Shown in pieces: positions 7,383-14,477 of a DNA stretch of 17,573 nucleotides. This stretch comes from Lachnospiraceae bacterium. Lineage in GTDB: Bacteria; Bacillota; Clostridia; Lachnospirales; Lachnospiraceae. The stretch spans positions 1 to 17,573 of the forward strand of contig JAFUXY010000016.1 of the NCBI GenBank assembly GCA_017477005.1, given 5' to 3'. Under the pieces are notes generated by a model that ran no database searches, was not told the DNA's origin, and was given only the letters and a program-made list of their open reading frames with translations. Each line of letters opens with the position of its first letter. Positions within the stretch are counted from its first letter, which is position 1. A program made the translations under genes and the position numbers.

Positions 7383-7548
7383 TATAGTAAACGAATTAAA
7401 TATCAGCACAATAAAATGACCATACACACAAATTCGATAGGAAAATCAGGCATTCGACCCCAAGGGCAGCTGCCCTGATTCGAATTTGGCGCATTAGGAA
7501 ACGAATAAATTCGTTTCCTATAAATAAATAGTTGTGCCGTTTACTATA
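7383..7548. mobile_element. 166-bp inverted-repeat element, MITE-like
   Basis: Perfect 11-bp terminal inverted repeats, TATAGTAAACG (7383-7393) and CGTTTACTATA (7538-7548). Inside them a second match occurs, GCACAA (7406-7411) and TTGTGC (7532-7537). Two internal hairpins follow: 7429-7488 (CAAATTCGA/TCGAATTTG arms around the palindrome AGGGCAGCTGCCCT) and 7495-7520 (TAGGAAACGAA / TTCGTTTCCTA). No credible gene is inside. The TA ends would fit a TA-targeting (IS630/Tc1-like) transposase acting in trans, but that assignment is inference. The element ends 42 bp upstream of the mecA start. Confidence 0.55.
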
Positions 7549-7772
7549 ACAAATAAATGAGTGGTTGTAAATACATTCATAAAAATTAAACAAAAGTTAA
7601 CAAAGATAAAGATGCCGTTAATAAAGATAAACAGAGAGGGCGAAATATAAACAATTTTGAAGAATATTAAGGTTTTATTAAGAAGTCATAAAGTCTATTG
7701 CGTTTTGCAGATTTTTTTGGTAGAACACTGTGCAAGGGCAATGAACGGACACGAAAGGAGTGCATAAGCGAT
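7549..7772. other. AT-rich intergenic region upstream of the kinase gene
   Basis: This stretch holds a pair of direct repeats (7596-7631) and the 5' leader of the kinase gene. I could not identify a convincing -35/-10 pair; several A/T-rich hexamers are possible. A possible earlier kinase start (ATG 7698) lies here but has no ribosome site. Confidence 0.4.
7596..7631 (+). promoter_or_regulatory. direct repeats with 21-bp period, possible regulator site
   Basis: GTTAACAAAGATAAA (7596-7610) and GTTAATAAAGATAAA (7617-7631) match at 14 of 15 bases and start exactly 21 bp apart, two helical turns. The nine-mers AAAGTTAAC (7593) and GCCGTTAAT (7614) each fit the LytTR-regulator half-site at 8 of 9 positions. 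They lie about 140 bp upstream of the kinase start. Binding is inferred. Confidence 0.4.
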
Positions 7773-9092
7773 ATGTTGTTTGACGATCGGTACGAAAAAT
7801 TAGAGACCATTTATGAAACACAGGCGGTTTCTGTGTATCTGGTTCGTCACAGGAGCTTGTCTGAAAATCGAATTCTAAAGTGCATAAAGAAAAACGGGAC
7901 ATTGCTTTCAGATACATCTCGTTTTGCTGGCGGCCCGGGCAGGGAAGCCGATATCATGAAAGGATTGAGGCACCCGGGGATCCCTGTCTTATACGATTAT
8001 GAAGAGGATGAAGAATCCATTTGTCTGATCGAAGAATATGTGCAGGGTATGCCGCTTTCCGACTATTTGGACTGGAGAGATTCGATTTCCATTGAACAGA
8101 TATGTTCTTTTCTTATGCAGATTTGTGAGATCGTTGCGTATCTTCACAAAAGAGAGCCGTTTCCAATTCTGTATCAGGATATGAAACCAGAGCATTTGTT
8201 TCTGCGGGGAGAAAAACTGATGCTGATTGATTATGGCGCTGCACTCTTTGTGCCCCATTCAGGGCGAACTTTCCAAAAATATGGAACGCCGGGTTTTGCC
8301 GCACCGGAGATCGTGGCCAACGGTACCACCAGCGTGCGCACAGATATTTACAGCGTGGGACGTGTGGCAGAGATTTTGATCGCACATACCAAGGAGCATG
8401 TTCCTTCTCGTATGATGCGGTTGGTCAGGTGGGCAGTTCGGGAGAATCCAGAGGAAAGACCGGATTCCATCGAGGCCTACAAGATGGAATGGGAAAAGGC
8501 TTGTGCAAAATATACCGTTCGTGAAAAGAATTCATTCCCTGCAACCATTGTTGTGACAGGGGCGTCAAAAGGCTGTGGAACGACACATATTGCGATTTCT
8601 TTGACAGTGTTTTTGAATGCGCTTGGGCATCGCGCGTATTTTGCAGATCGCACAGACAGCCGATCGACACAGTGTATGTGCCAGAATGTGCCGGGATTTT
8701 GTGAAAAGGATACGGTCATATACCACCACCATTTCCAGGCCATTCTAAATACGGGATCAGCGGTTCAACCGCAGGAGAGACCAAAGGGCATTCGAGTTGT
8801 CGATGGTGGCTGCAGCTTGTGCGAAGACGAAGAACCGGATCTGACGCTTTGCGTGGTAGGGAGCCGTCCGTGGCAAGAGCAAGCGATAGATTTTTCTATG
8901 CTTCCGCAAGATGCGGCTATTCTTATCAATCCGGCAAATCGTTTTGTGGGAGGGCTTCTTGCTCAAGTAAACGGAAGAAAATTGGCAGGATATCCAATTG
9001 ACAAAGATCCATTTACTCTGTCACGGGAAAAGAGGAAATTGTTTGGAAGACTGATTGGGCGAATAAATGGGATTTTGGAGACGAATACATGA
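7773..9092 (+). CDS. Ser/Thr protein kinase fused to a ParA/MinD-like domain, 439 aa
   Basis: Residues about 6-240 form a Hanks-type kinase: putative ATP Lys K36 in ILKCIKK, catalytic loop YQDMKPEH (D136, K138) in place of HRDxKxxN, DYG (D153) in place of DFG, and APE (177-179). The HRD His is Tyr and the metal-binding Asn is His, so activity is uncertain. Residues about 250-439 resemble a ParA/MinD/CpaE fold with a P-loop GASKGCGTTH (263-272) whose GKT lysine is Thr. There is no transmembrane segment or PASTA domain. The start at 7773 (MLFDDRYEKL) follows AAAGGAG by 12 nt, a long spacing; an upstream ATG at 7698 has no ribosome site. The downstream ParA-like gene overlaps by 26 bp, so the two are co-expressed and probably interact. 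Function unknown; CpaE/TadZ-like localisation roles are an inference. Confidence 0.75.
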   Translation: MLFDDRYEKLETIYETQAVSVYLVRHRSLSENRILKCIKKNGTLLSDTSRFAGGPGREADIMKGLRHPGIPVLYDYEEDEESICLIEEYVQGMPLSDYLDWRDSISIEQICSFLMQICEIVAYLHKREPFPILYQDMKPEHLFLRGEKLMLIDYGAALFVPHSGRTFQKYGTPGFAAPEIVANGTTSVRTDIYSVGRVAEILIAHTKEHVPSRMMRLVRWAVRENPEERPDSIEAYKMEWEKACAKYTVREKNSFPATIVVTGASKGCGTTHIAISLTVFLNALGHRAYFADRTDSRSTQCMCQNVPGFCEKDTVIYHHHFQAILNTGSAVQPQERPKGIRVVDGGCSLCEDEEPDLTLCVVGSRPWQEQAIDFSMLPQDAAILINPANRFVGGLLAQVNGRKLAGYPIDKDPFTLSREKRKLFGRLIGRINGILETNT

Positions 9093-9699
9093 GCGAAAAA
9101 CGATAAAAATTGGGATTTATGGGCTTACGCCTGCTAGTGGAACAACACATTTTGCAGTTTCAATCGCAAATTATTACGCTTCAAAGGAGAGGAGGTCTGT
9201 ATTGTATCTGGAATATCGGTCTCCATCGGAGGTTCATCGATATTCGGATCGTCGAGAAGGGATCATTGCACTGCGAACGAAAAAGGTGTGTTCCGTCAGG
9301 GGTATCAGTGGCTTTGAACGAGATGGGGTTTGTTATTTGCCATCGTGTACGCCCGAAGACATTCGCCGGTTGTTGGCGGAGAGCTTTGAGGTGATCTTGG
9401 CAGAAATCCCAGGATGGCGAAACGAAGACATATTGCGAGTCGGGATGTTCGACCGAGTGATTTTTGTTTTCAGTGCCAAACCTTGGCGATACCCCCTATT
9501 GCAGTCCGTACTCACGCAAATGCTATCAGAAAATAACGACGTTGTGCAGGGGGAATACTGCAGTTTTGGACTTACAATGCAGGAAATGAAGACGATTCGT
9601 ACGGAATTTGGGCTGCATTGCAAGAAGATTTCGTTTATACAGGATCCATTTTGTCTGGAGAAAGAGGATCTTCGGTATTTGAACAGTTTTCTCAAGTAG
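9067..9699 (+). CDS. ParA/MinD-like atypical ATPase, 210 aa
   Basis: A compact P-loop-like protein: IKIGIYGLTPASGTTHFAV with the loop GLTPASGTTH at 19-28, then a second strand VLYLEY (normally ending in Asp) and EVILAEIPG and VIFVFSAKPW as later strands. The invariant GK[ST] lysine is Thr, exactly as in the upstream fused domain, so the two probably descend from one atypical family. ATG 9067 overlaps the kinase gene by 26 bp and lacks a strong ribosome site, which suggests translational coupling; a later non-ATG start is possible. No CpaF/TadBC secretion genes lie nearby. Nucleotide binding is uncertain; the fold call is moderately sure, the role unknown. Confidence 0.65.
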   Translation: MGFWRRIHERKTIKIGIYGLTPASGTTHFAVSIANYYASKERRSVLYLEYRSPSEVHRYSDRREGIIALRTKKVCSVRGISGFERDGVCYLPSCTPEDIRRLLAESFEVILAEIPGWRNEDILRVGMFDRVIFVFSAKPWRYPLLQSVLTQMLSENNDVVQGEYCSFGLTMQEMKTIRTEFGLHCKKISFIQDPFCLEKEDLRYLNSFLK

Positions 9700-9835
9700 A
9701 GACAAGGAGGTGTGAAACATCGGGAGTCGTATCGGTATAAAGTGTTCTGTTTCCGTCTAAGGCAACGGCTCTCCTAAGGAAATAATAAAGCATAAAAGTG
9801 GAATAATTTTTGAATAGAAATGATGTGAAAAAGCG

Positions 9836-9866
9836 GGGAGGGCGTCTTGGTTGCGTTCTCCCTTGT
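9836..9866 (+). terminator. probable terminator of the kinase/ParA-like operon
   Basis: GGGAGGGCG (9836-9844) pairs with CGTTCTCCC (9854-9862) with two G-T wobbles around a 9-nt loop, then TTGTT. The T-run is short. The promoter -35 at 9851 overlaps its loop and 3' arm. Confidence 0.5.
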
Positions 9867-9879
9867 TATCCATTATAAT
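9851..9879 (+). promoter_or_regulatory. promoter upstream of the GH18 gene
   Basis: TTGCGT, 17-bp spacer, perfect TATAAT (9874-9879), the same pair as at gdpP. The leader of nearly 200 nt before the GH18 start would contain the whole inverted-repeat element. Confidence 0.5.
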
Positions 9880-9884
9880 AGATA

Positions 9885-10044
9885 AGGAACTGCAGACAAA
9901 TAATATGCACATTTTGGCTTGTCTTTGGCTCCATCTGCTGCGTTGTCTTCAATCGCCGATGCACTCGCATCGACTCATTCAGACGCCTTGCATATGAAGC
10001 CAAATCCTTCGCCCAAATGCACAGGTTATTTATCTACAGTTCCT
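9885..10044. repeat. 160-bp imperfect inverted-repeat element
   Basis: The ends AGGAACTG (9885) and CAGTTCCT (to 10044) begin inverted arms about 35 bp long with scattered mismatches: left CAGACAAATAATATGCACAT, right (complement) TAGATAAATAACCTGTGCAT. A second pair is TTTGGCTT (9913-9920) with AAGCCAAA (9997-10004). The centre has a tight hairpin CGATGC-ACTC-GCATCG (9957-9972). No gene fits inside. It resembles dispersed intergenic repeats of clostridial genomes (recollection, not checked) and would fold into a long hairpin in the GH18 leader. Confidence 0.65.
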
Positions 10045-10084
10045 AAGGTGATTTGCAGATCCTAGATAGATGGAGGTTGTTCAG

Positions 10085-12016
10085 ATGCCGAGGTCGCAGA
10101 ATGGGTTGAATACGGTGCCAATCCGAAAACATTATAGAAAAAGGAAAAAAAGGAATCCAGCAGGGAAAATATTTGTCGTTTGTGTCCTTTTGATCGCGGT
10201 TTTGGGAGGGGCTATCTATCTGAAGAAGTATGGGCCAACCCGTGAGAAGGCTTCTCTTGATGCGTATTATACATATTCACATGAGGACGAAGCAGCTCTG
10301 ATCATAAACGATGAGTATATCGGGGAATTGCAGAAGGAAGGGGATACGCAGTCTGGAGAGGCAGCAGGGGAAGAGTCGAAGGAGACATCCGAAGGCTCGG
10401 GAGAGGAATCTGCAGCAGACGGAGAATCGGAGGCTGCGGGAGAGGAATCCGAAGCGGGGTCTGAAGGTGAAGCAGGGGATTCCGGTACGACGGAAGCTGG
10501 TTCTGAAGCAGAATCCGGAGAGGCGATTGTTCGCGGAGGAACACTGTATATCGCAAGGGATAGCTTGAAATCCAAAATTGACGATGGATATGTGTTTGAC
10601 GATGAAGAACAGGTCATGCGGTATGCAACGGATCAGTCGCTTGTTTCGGTGCCTTATGGAGAGGCATCCTATACCATCGATGGAAATTCGCAGAGCGGGG
10701 ATTATGTGATCGTTTTTTCCGAGTATGAAAAGGTCTATGTAGCAGCGGATTTTGCGAATCAGTATTCTGATTTCACATATCAGTTGTTTGAAGAACCCTA
10801 TCGCGCCGTATTATACACAGCTGGATTTGAACACGATACGGCTCAGTTGAAAAAAAATACTGCCATTCGTCGACTGGGTGGACCGAAAAGCAAGGTATTG
10901 AAGAACGCCAAAAGGGGAGAAACTGTTTCTGTGACCAAGAATCACGGGAATTGGAGCAATGTAGTCTCAGAGGATGGCGTTATTGGTTTTATAAAAAACA
11001 GCAGTCTAGGCGAGGTGACTAAGCAGAAGCAGGAAGCGGCTTTGCCGGAGCGTACCTACAACCACAAGACAATGGGGCGAGCGTTTAGTCTTGGATGGCA
11101 TATTATTACCTTTGTCGATTCGAATGCGGGATTGTCGAGGGTTCTTGGGAGTGAAGGAACACCGGACGTGATGTCGCCTACGTGGTATCGATTGTCAGAT
11201 AGCGAGGGCAGCATATCTGACATTTCGAGCAGCGATTATGTGAAAACCTGCCATGACAGAGGGATTCAGGTGTGGCCGGTGGTGAGTGATTTTGAGAATG
11301 AGGGGGTGGATGATGAAACGGTTTTGAACCGCACTTCACATAGGGATCGGCTGGTGAAAAGCTTGATCAAAGCGGCATCAAAGTCCGGAATTGATGGCTT
11401 GAACGTAGATTTTGAAAAGGTTCCGATTGAGGCGAAGGATGGATTTGCCCAGTTTATCCGGGAGTTGTCCCTGGAATGCGAGTTGAACGATCTGTTTTTG
11501 TCTGTGGATAATTATATTCCTGCCTCGTACAACTTGTATTATAATCGAAGTGTTCAAAATGATTATGCGGATTATGTCGTTGTCATGGCCTATGATGAGC
11601 ATCACAAGGGCGGCGGAGAGGCTGGCAGCAATGCGTCCTTGCCATTTGTGCAGCAGGCCGTGGAAGGTACTTTGGAGGAAGTAGTACCGGAACGGTTGGT
11701 TCTTGGGATGCCGTTTTTCTGCCGCGAGTGGATTCAGGAGGGCGATGCGCTTTCAAGCATGGAATACTCTTTGCTGCAAACCTCTACCTATATCAAACAG
11801 CATCATTTGAAGCCCAAATGGGACGAGGCATTGGGTCAGAAATATGCGGAGTACACGGAGGGGGATGCTACACATATGATCTGGATTGAAGACAAGAAAT
11901 CCTTGGAGAAGAAGCTGGCGCTAATCAATCAGTATCAGCTGGGAGGCTGTGCCTTTTGGGCTATGGGCTTTGAACCGGAGAGTATCTGGTCGGTCGTTTC
12001 TGGCTATATGAAATAG
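10085..12016 (+). CDS. membrane-anchored GH18 glycosidase with SH3-like domain, 643 aa
   Basis: The start at 10085 (MPRSQNGLNTV) is chosen because GGAGG (10072-10076) lies 8 nt before it; the ATG at 10070 overlaps that site. A basic cytoplasmic tail is followed by a membrane anchor (about residues 28-47, KIFVVCVLLIAVLGGAIYL). An acidic Glu/Gly/Ser-rich linker (about 83-145) comes next, then a region like copper-amine-oxidase N-terminal/stalk domains (about 148-255), an SH3-like domain (about 260-310) and a GH18 barrel. The catalytic motif DGLNVDFE (437-444) is intact with E444 as acid; VVVMAYDEHH is the later substrate motif. It should cleave a beta-1,4-linked GlcNAc polymer, most likely peptidoglycan or chitin-like glycans, outside the membrane. 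Similar GH18 proteins (YaaH/SleL) act on spore cortex, but this one is not obviously a spore protein. Confidence 0.88.
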   Translation: MPRSQNGLNTVPIRKHYRKRKKRNPAGKIFVVCVLLIAVLGGAIYLKKYGPTREKASLDAYYTYSHEDEAALIINDEYIGELQKEGDTQSGEAAGEESKETSEGSGEESAADGESEAAGEESEAGSEGEAGDSGTTEAGSEAESGEAIVRGGTLYIARDSLKSKIDDGYVFDDEEQVMRYATDQSLVSVPYGEASYTIDGNSQSGDYVIVFSEYEKVYVAADFANQYSDFTYQLFEEPYRAVLYTAGFEHDTAQLKKNTAIRRLGGPKSKVLKNAKRGETVSVTKNHGNWSNVVSEDGVIGFIKNSSLGEVTKQKQEAALPERTYNHKTMGRAFSLGWHIITFVDSNAGLSRVLGSEGTPDVMSPTWYRLSDSEGSISDISSSDYVKTCHDRGIQVWPVVSDFENEGVDDETVLNRTSHRDRLVKSLIKAASKSGIDGLNVDFEKVPIEAKDGFAQFIRELSLECELNDLFLSVDNYIPASYNLYYNRSVQNDYADYVVVMAYDEHHKGGGEAGSNASLPFVQQAVEGTLEEVVPERLVLGMPFFCREWIQEGDALSSMEYSLLQTSTYIKQHHLKPKWDEALGQKYAEYTEGDATHMIWIEDKKSLEKKLALINQYQLGGCAFWAMGFEPESIWSVVSGYMK

Positions 12017-12058
12017 AAAAAGCTTGGAGCATTCGTTTCTTGTGGAGAGGGGCGGGAA

Positions 12059-13630
12059 ATGGAACATCTTTCTACTGAACATTTTCGAATGACGGAATCG
12101 AATATAGATTCGGAGGCGTTGGAACGAGCTGCGGATATCATTGCGGGCGGCGGGCTCGTGGCTTTTCCAACGGAGACTGTCTATGGACTGGGAGGGAATG
12201 CCTTTGATCCAATGGCGGCGAAGCGAATCTATGAAGCGAAGGGCAGACCTCAAGACAATCCGCTGATCGTACATATTGCCGATTCAGACGCATTATCGGA
12301 GATTGCAGAGGGATTGTCGCCTAAAATAGAGGCTTTGACGGAAAAATTCTGGCCCGGGCCATTGACGATTATTTTGCCCAAAAAAGACTGTGTGCCGGGT
12401 GAAACGACTGGAGGATTACAGACGGTGGCCGTGCGATGTCCGAGGAATAGGATTGCACGCGAGCTGATCAAAAAATCCGGTTGTCCGATTGCAGCGCCAA
12501 GCGCAAACCGTTCCGGTCGGCCGTCTACGACGAAGTATTCGCATGTGGTAGAGGATTTGGACGGGAGGGTGGACGCTATTATTGATGGGGGCGACGCCAA
12601 AATCGGTCTCGAGTCTACCATAGTGGACGTGACTGGAGAGATACCGGCCGTGCTGCGTCCGGGTTATATTACTGTTGATGAGCTAAGGGAAGTGCTAGGG
12701 GATGTATGGATGGACAGTCCTGTTGAGAATATCGGCGGGCTGGATTTTCTGAAGGAACCAAAAGACGAGGAGCAAGAGGCCCATCCCAAAGCACCCGGTA
12801 TGAAATATCGACATTATGCGCCAAAAGGGAAGCTGTATTTGGTACAGGGAGCAGAAGGGGATGTGGTTCGCTACATAAATAAACTGGCAGACGCCGCCAG
12901 GCAGGAGGGGCATACTGTAGGTGTGTGCGCAACGACCGATACCAAAGATCGTTATCGCTTTGGCATTGTGCTTGATATGGGACAGTCCACGAACGAAGAA
13001 CAGATGGCCGCTGCCCTGTATGATACGTTTCGGCAGTTTGATACCTTGGGGGCAGATATCATATACGCTGAATATGTCGGAGGGAAGCGGCTCGGAGACG
13101 CACTGCACAATCGATTGCAAAAGGCTGCGTTCGGGATGTTGTATGCGCCACGCCCTATGCAGTCTAGCCGCCGGAGAAGAATTATCTTTGTAGAAGGACA
13201 CGGAAATGCGCGTTCTGCTATGGCCAGCGCCTTGTTTGAGAGATTGTATGAAGGCTCTGATTTGGAAGTGCTTTCTCGTGGAATCGTGGTTCAATTTCCA
13301 GAGCCGATGAATCAAAAAACGGAAGCTGTGATGGTTTCGAATGGACTTTCAGTGGAGGGGTTTGTTTCGAAGCAGTTAAAAGACTCGGAAATTGAACAGG
13401 ATACCATGCTTTTTGCAATGGAAGAAGCACAGCGAAAACGGATTATTGCCAGGTTTCCGTCTGCGACAGAGAAGAATACCTATCTGTTGTCTTCCTATGT
13501 GGGAGATGAGTTGGAGATCATGGATCCCTATGGGGGGAATTTGCAGACCTATGGCATTTGCTTCGAAGTGATCCGTTCCTCGGTGCAAAAGCTTTCCGAT
13601 AAAATCCTGGAGGAAAAGACCTATGGATGA
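12059..13630 (+). CDS. TsaC/Sua5 threonylcarbamoyl-AMP synthase fused to an inactive LMW-phosphatase-like domain, 523 aa
   Basis: Residues about 15-205 form the YrdC/Sua5 domain that makes threonylcarbamoyl-AMP for tRNA t6A: FPTETVYGLG, AKGRPQDNPLIVHI, KFWPGPLTIILP and SANRSGRPSTT. The Sua5 linker and C-terminal domain follow to about 365 (APGMKYRHYAPK). Residues about 372-523 match low-molecular-weight Tyr/Arg phosphatases (YwlE type), but the CX5R loop reads VEGHGNARSAM: the catalytic Cys is Glu379 while Arg385-Ser386 remain, and the DP acid motif D489-P490 is kept. In B. subtilis ywlC (tsaC) and ywlE are near neighbours, so this is a fusion with a probably dead second half. Start ATG 12059 follows GGAGAGGGG. 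It overlaps the dCMP deaminase gene by 8 bp. Confidence 0.88.
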   Translation: MEHLSTEHFRMTESNIDSEALERAADIIAGGGLVAFPTETVYGLGGNAFDPMAAKRIYEAKGRPQDNPLIVHIADSDALSEIAEGLSPKIEALTEKFWPGPLTIILPKKDCVPGETTGGLQTVAVRCPRNRIARELIKKSGCPIAAPSANRSGRPSTTKYSHVVEDLDGRVDAIIDGGDAKIGLESTIVDVTGEIPAVLRPGYITVDELREVLGDVWMDSPVENIGGLDFLKEPKDEEQEAHPKAPGMKYRHYAPKGKLYLVQGAEGDVVRYINKLADAARQEGHTVGVCATTDTKDRYRFGIVLDMGQSTNEEQMAAALYDTFRQFDTLGADIIYAEYVGGKRLGDALHNRLQKAAFGMLYAPRPMQSSRRRRIIFVEGHGNARSAMASALFERLYEGSDLEVLSRGIVVQFPEPMNQKTEAVMVSNGLSVEGFVSKQLKDSEIEQDTMLFAMEEAQRKRIIARFPSATEKNTYLLSSYVGDELEIMDPYGGNLQTYGICFEVIRSSVQKLSDKILEEKTYG

Positions 13631-14108
13631 AAAACGCAAGGATTATATCAGTTGGGACGAATACTTTATGGGGATTGCCTTTTTGTCAGGCATGCGATCG
13701 AAGGATCCAAATACGCAGGTGGGGGCTTGTATTGTATCTGCGGACAACAAAATCTTGTCCGTTGGGTACAATGGGTTTCCTATCGGCTGTTCGGACGACG
13801 AATTCCCTTGGAGCAGGGAGGGTGATCCGCTCGAAAACAAGTATTTTTATACGACGCATAGCGAGCTGAACGCTATATTGAACTATCGGGGAGGCAGCTT
13901 GGAGGGGGCAAAGCTCTACGTCTCGCTCTTTCCGTGCAATGAGTGTGCTAAAGCGATCATACAGTCCGGGATTCGCGAAGTGATCTATGATAGTGACAAG
14001 TACGAGCATACGCCTAGTGTGATTGCTTCGAAACGGATGTTGGATGCATCGGGCGTGGTGTACAGAGAGTACAAGCATCAAGGGCGAAAAATAGAGATGG
14101 AGTTGTAG
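13623..14108 (+). CDS. dCMP deaminase / ComEB family, 161 aa
   Basis: A Zn-dependent cytidine-type deaminase that turns dCMP into dUMP for dTMP synthesis. Zinc ligands are visible: HSE (H79, E81 as proton shuttle) and PCNEC (C105, C108). The N-terminal SWDEYFMGIAFLSGMRSKDP and GYNGFPIGCSD segments are typical. GGAGG (13609-13613) lies 9 nt before the ATG, inside the upstream gene, and the genes overlap by 8 bp, so they are translationally coupled. Length is normal. In Bacillus the homologue is comEB; a role in DNA uptake is not implied. Confidence 0.93.
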   Translation: MDEKRKDYISWDEYFMGIAFLSGMRSKDPNTQVGACIVSADNKILSVGYNGFPIGCSDDEFPWSREGDPLENKYFYTTHSELNAILNYRGGSLEGAKLYVSLFPCNECAKAIIQSGIREVIYDSDKYEHTPSVIASKRMLDASGVVYREYKHQGRKIEMEL

Positions 14109-14114
14109 GTTGGC

Positions 14115-14140
14115 TTTTGGCGAAAAATTTATCGCCAAAA
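14115..14140. terminator. hairpin after the dCMP deaminase gene
   Basis: TTTTGGCGA (14115-14123) pairs perfectly with TCGCCAAAA (14132-14140) around an 8-nt loop. No T-run follows on the plus strand, so termination may be partial and some transcription may enter the atp operon. Confidence 0.45.
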
Positions 14141-14154
14141 TACACAAAAAAGGA

Positions 14155-14183
14155 TTGCAAATTGGTGAGATTTAGGGTAAATT
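14155..14183 (+). promoter_or_regulatory. candidate promoter of the atp operon
   Basis: TTGCAA (14155-14160), 17-bp spacer, TAAATT (14178-14183). Both boxes match 4 of 6 bases. The position 28 bp before atpZ is right; the strength is uncertain. Confidence 0.4.
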
Positions 14184-14210
14184 AGTTAAGGCGTTTCTGC
14201 ATAAAACAAA

Positions 14211-14477
14211 ATGAATCGAAAAACGATGGAACCAGTGATGAAAATGCTGGTTTTGATCACGCAATTAGGTATCACAATGCTTGTTCCGATTATCGGATGC
14301 ACAATCGGTTTTGCGTGGTTGGGAAAGAGAATGGATATTCAATGGCTGGCTGTAGTGGGGTTTGCGATTGGAGCGATTGCAGGAATGCGTTCTTGTTTTC
14401 GCATCATCAAGCGAATGACTGCAGATTGGCCGAGAGAAGGTGGATACGGGAATGAAAGCCTTGAAAAGAATGAATGA
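14211..14477 (+). CDS. atpZ: AtpZ/ATPase_gene1-like small membrane protein, 88 aa
   Basis: Two hydrophobic segments (about residues 15-35 and 43-60) separated by a basic loop, with the family-like pattern GCTIGFAWLGKRM and GFAIGAIAGMRSCFRIIKRM. AtpZ-type proteins precede atpI in many Firmicutes and are linked to ATP synthase assembly or Mg2+ supply; the role is not settled. The ATG at 14211 has no clear ribosome site; another ATG lies at 14226. It overlaps atpI by 26 bp. The family call comes from position and topology. Confidence 0.8.
   Translation: MNRKTMEPVMKMLVLITQLGITMLVPIIGCTIGFAWLGKRMDIQWLAVVGFAIGAIAGMRSCFRIIKRMTADWPREGGYGNESLEKNE

Larger units (their letters stand above)
9700..9884. 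other. intergenic region with orphan ribosome site and weak terminator
   Basis: A near-perfect anti-16S match AAGGAGGTG (9704-9712) follows the ParA-like stop but is followed by no properly spaced ATG, GTG or TTG. A short basic frame (GTG 9712 to TAA 9780, KHRESYRYKVF onwards) starts too close to it. This may be the remnant of a lost third gene. The rest is A/T-rich with a weak hairpin and a promoter. Confidence 0.4.

Noticed and set aside
7396..7593. 65-codon minus-strand frame in the intergenic region
   Set aside because: It is almost entirely composed of the inverted-repeat element and has no ribosome site; best explained by the repeat itself.
9881..10060. Riboswitch in the GH18 leader
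   Set aside because: The structure is a long imperfect inverted repeat with matching ends, more like a dispersed repeat; no known aptamer core was recognised.
10267..10617. Minus-strand Ser/Pro-rich frame within the GH18 gene
   Set aside because: It is the antisense of the acidic Glu/Gly/Ser linker; low complexity and no RBS.
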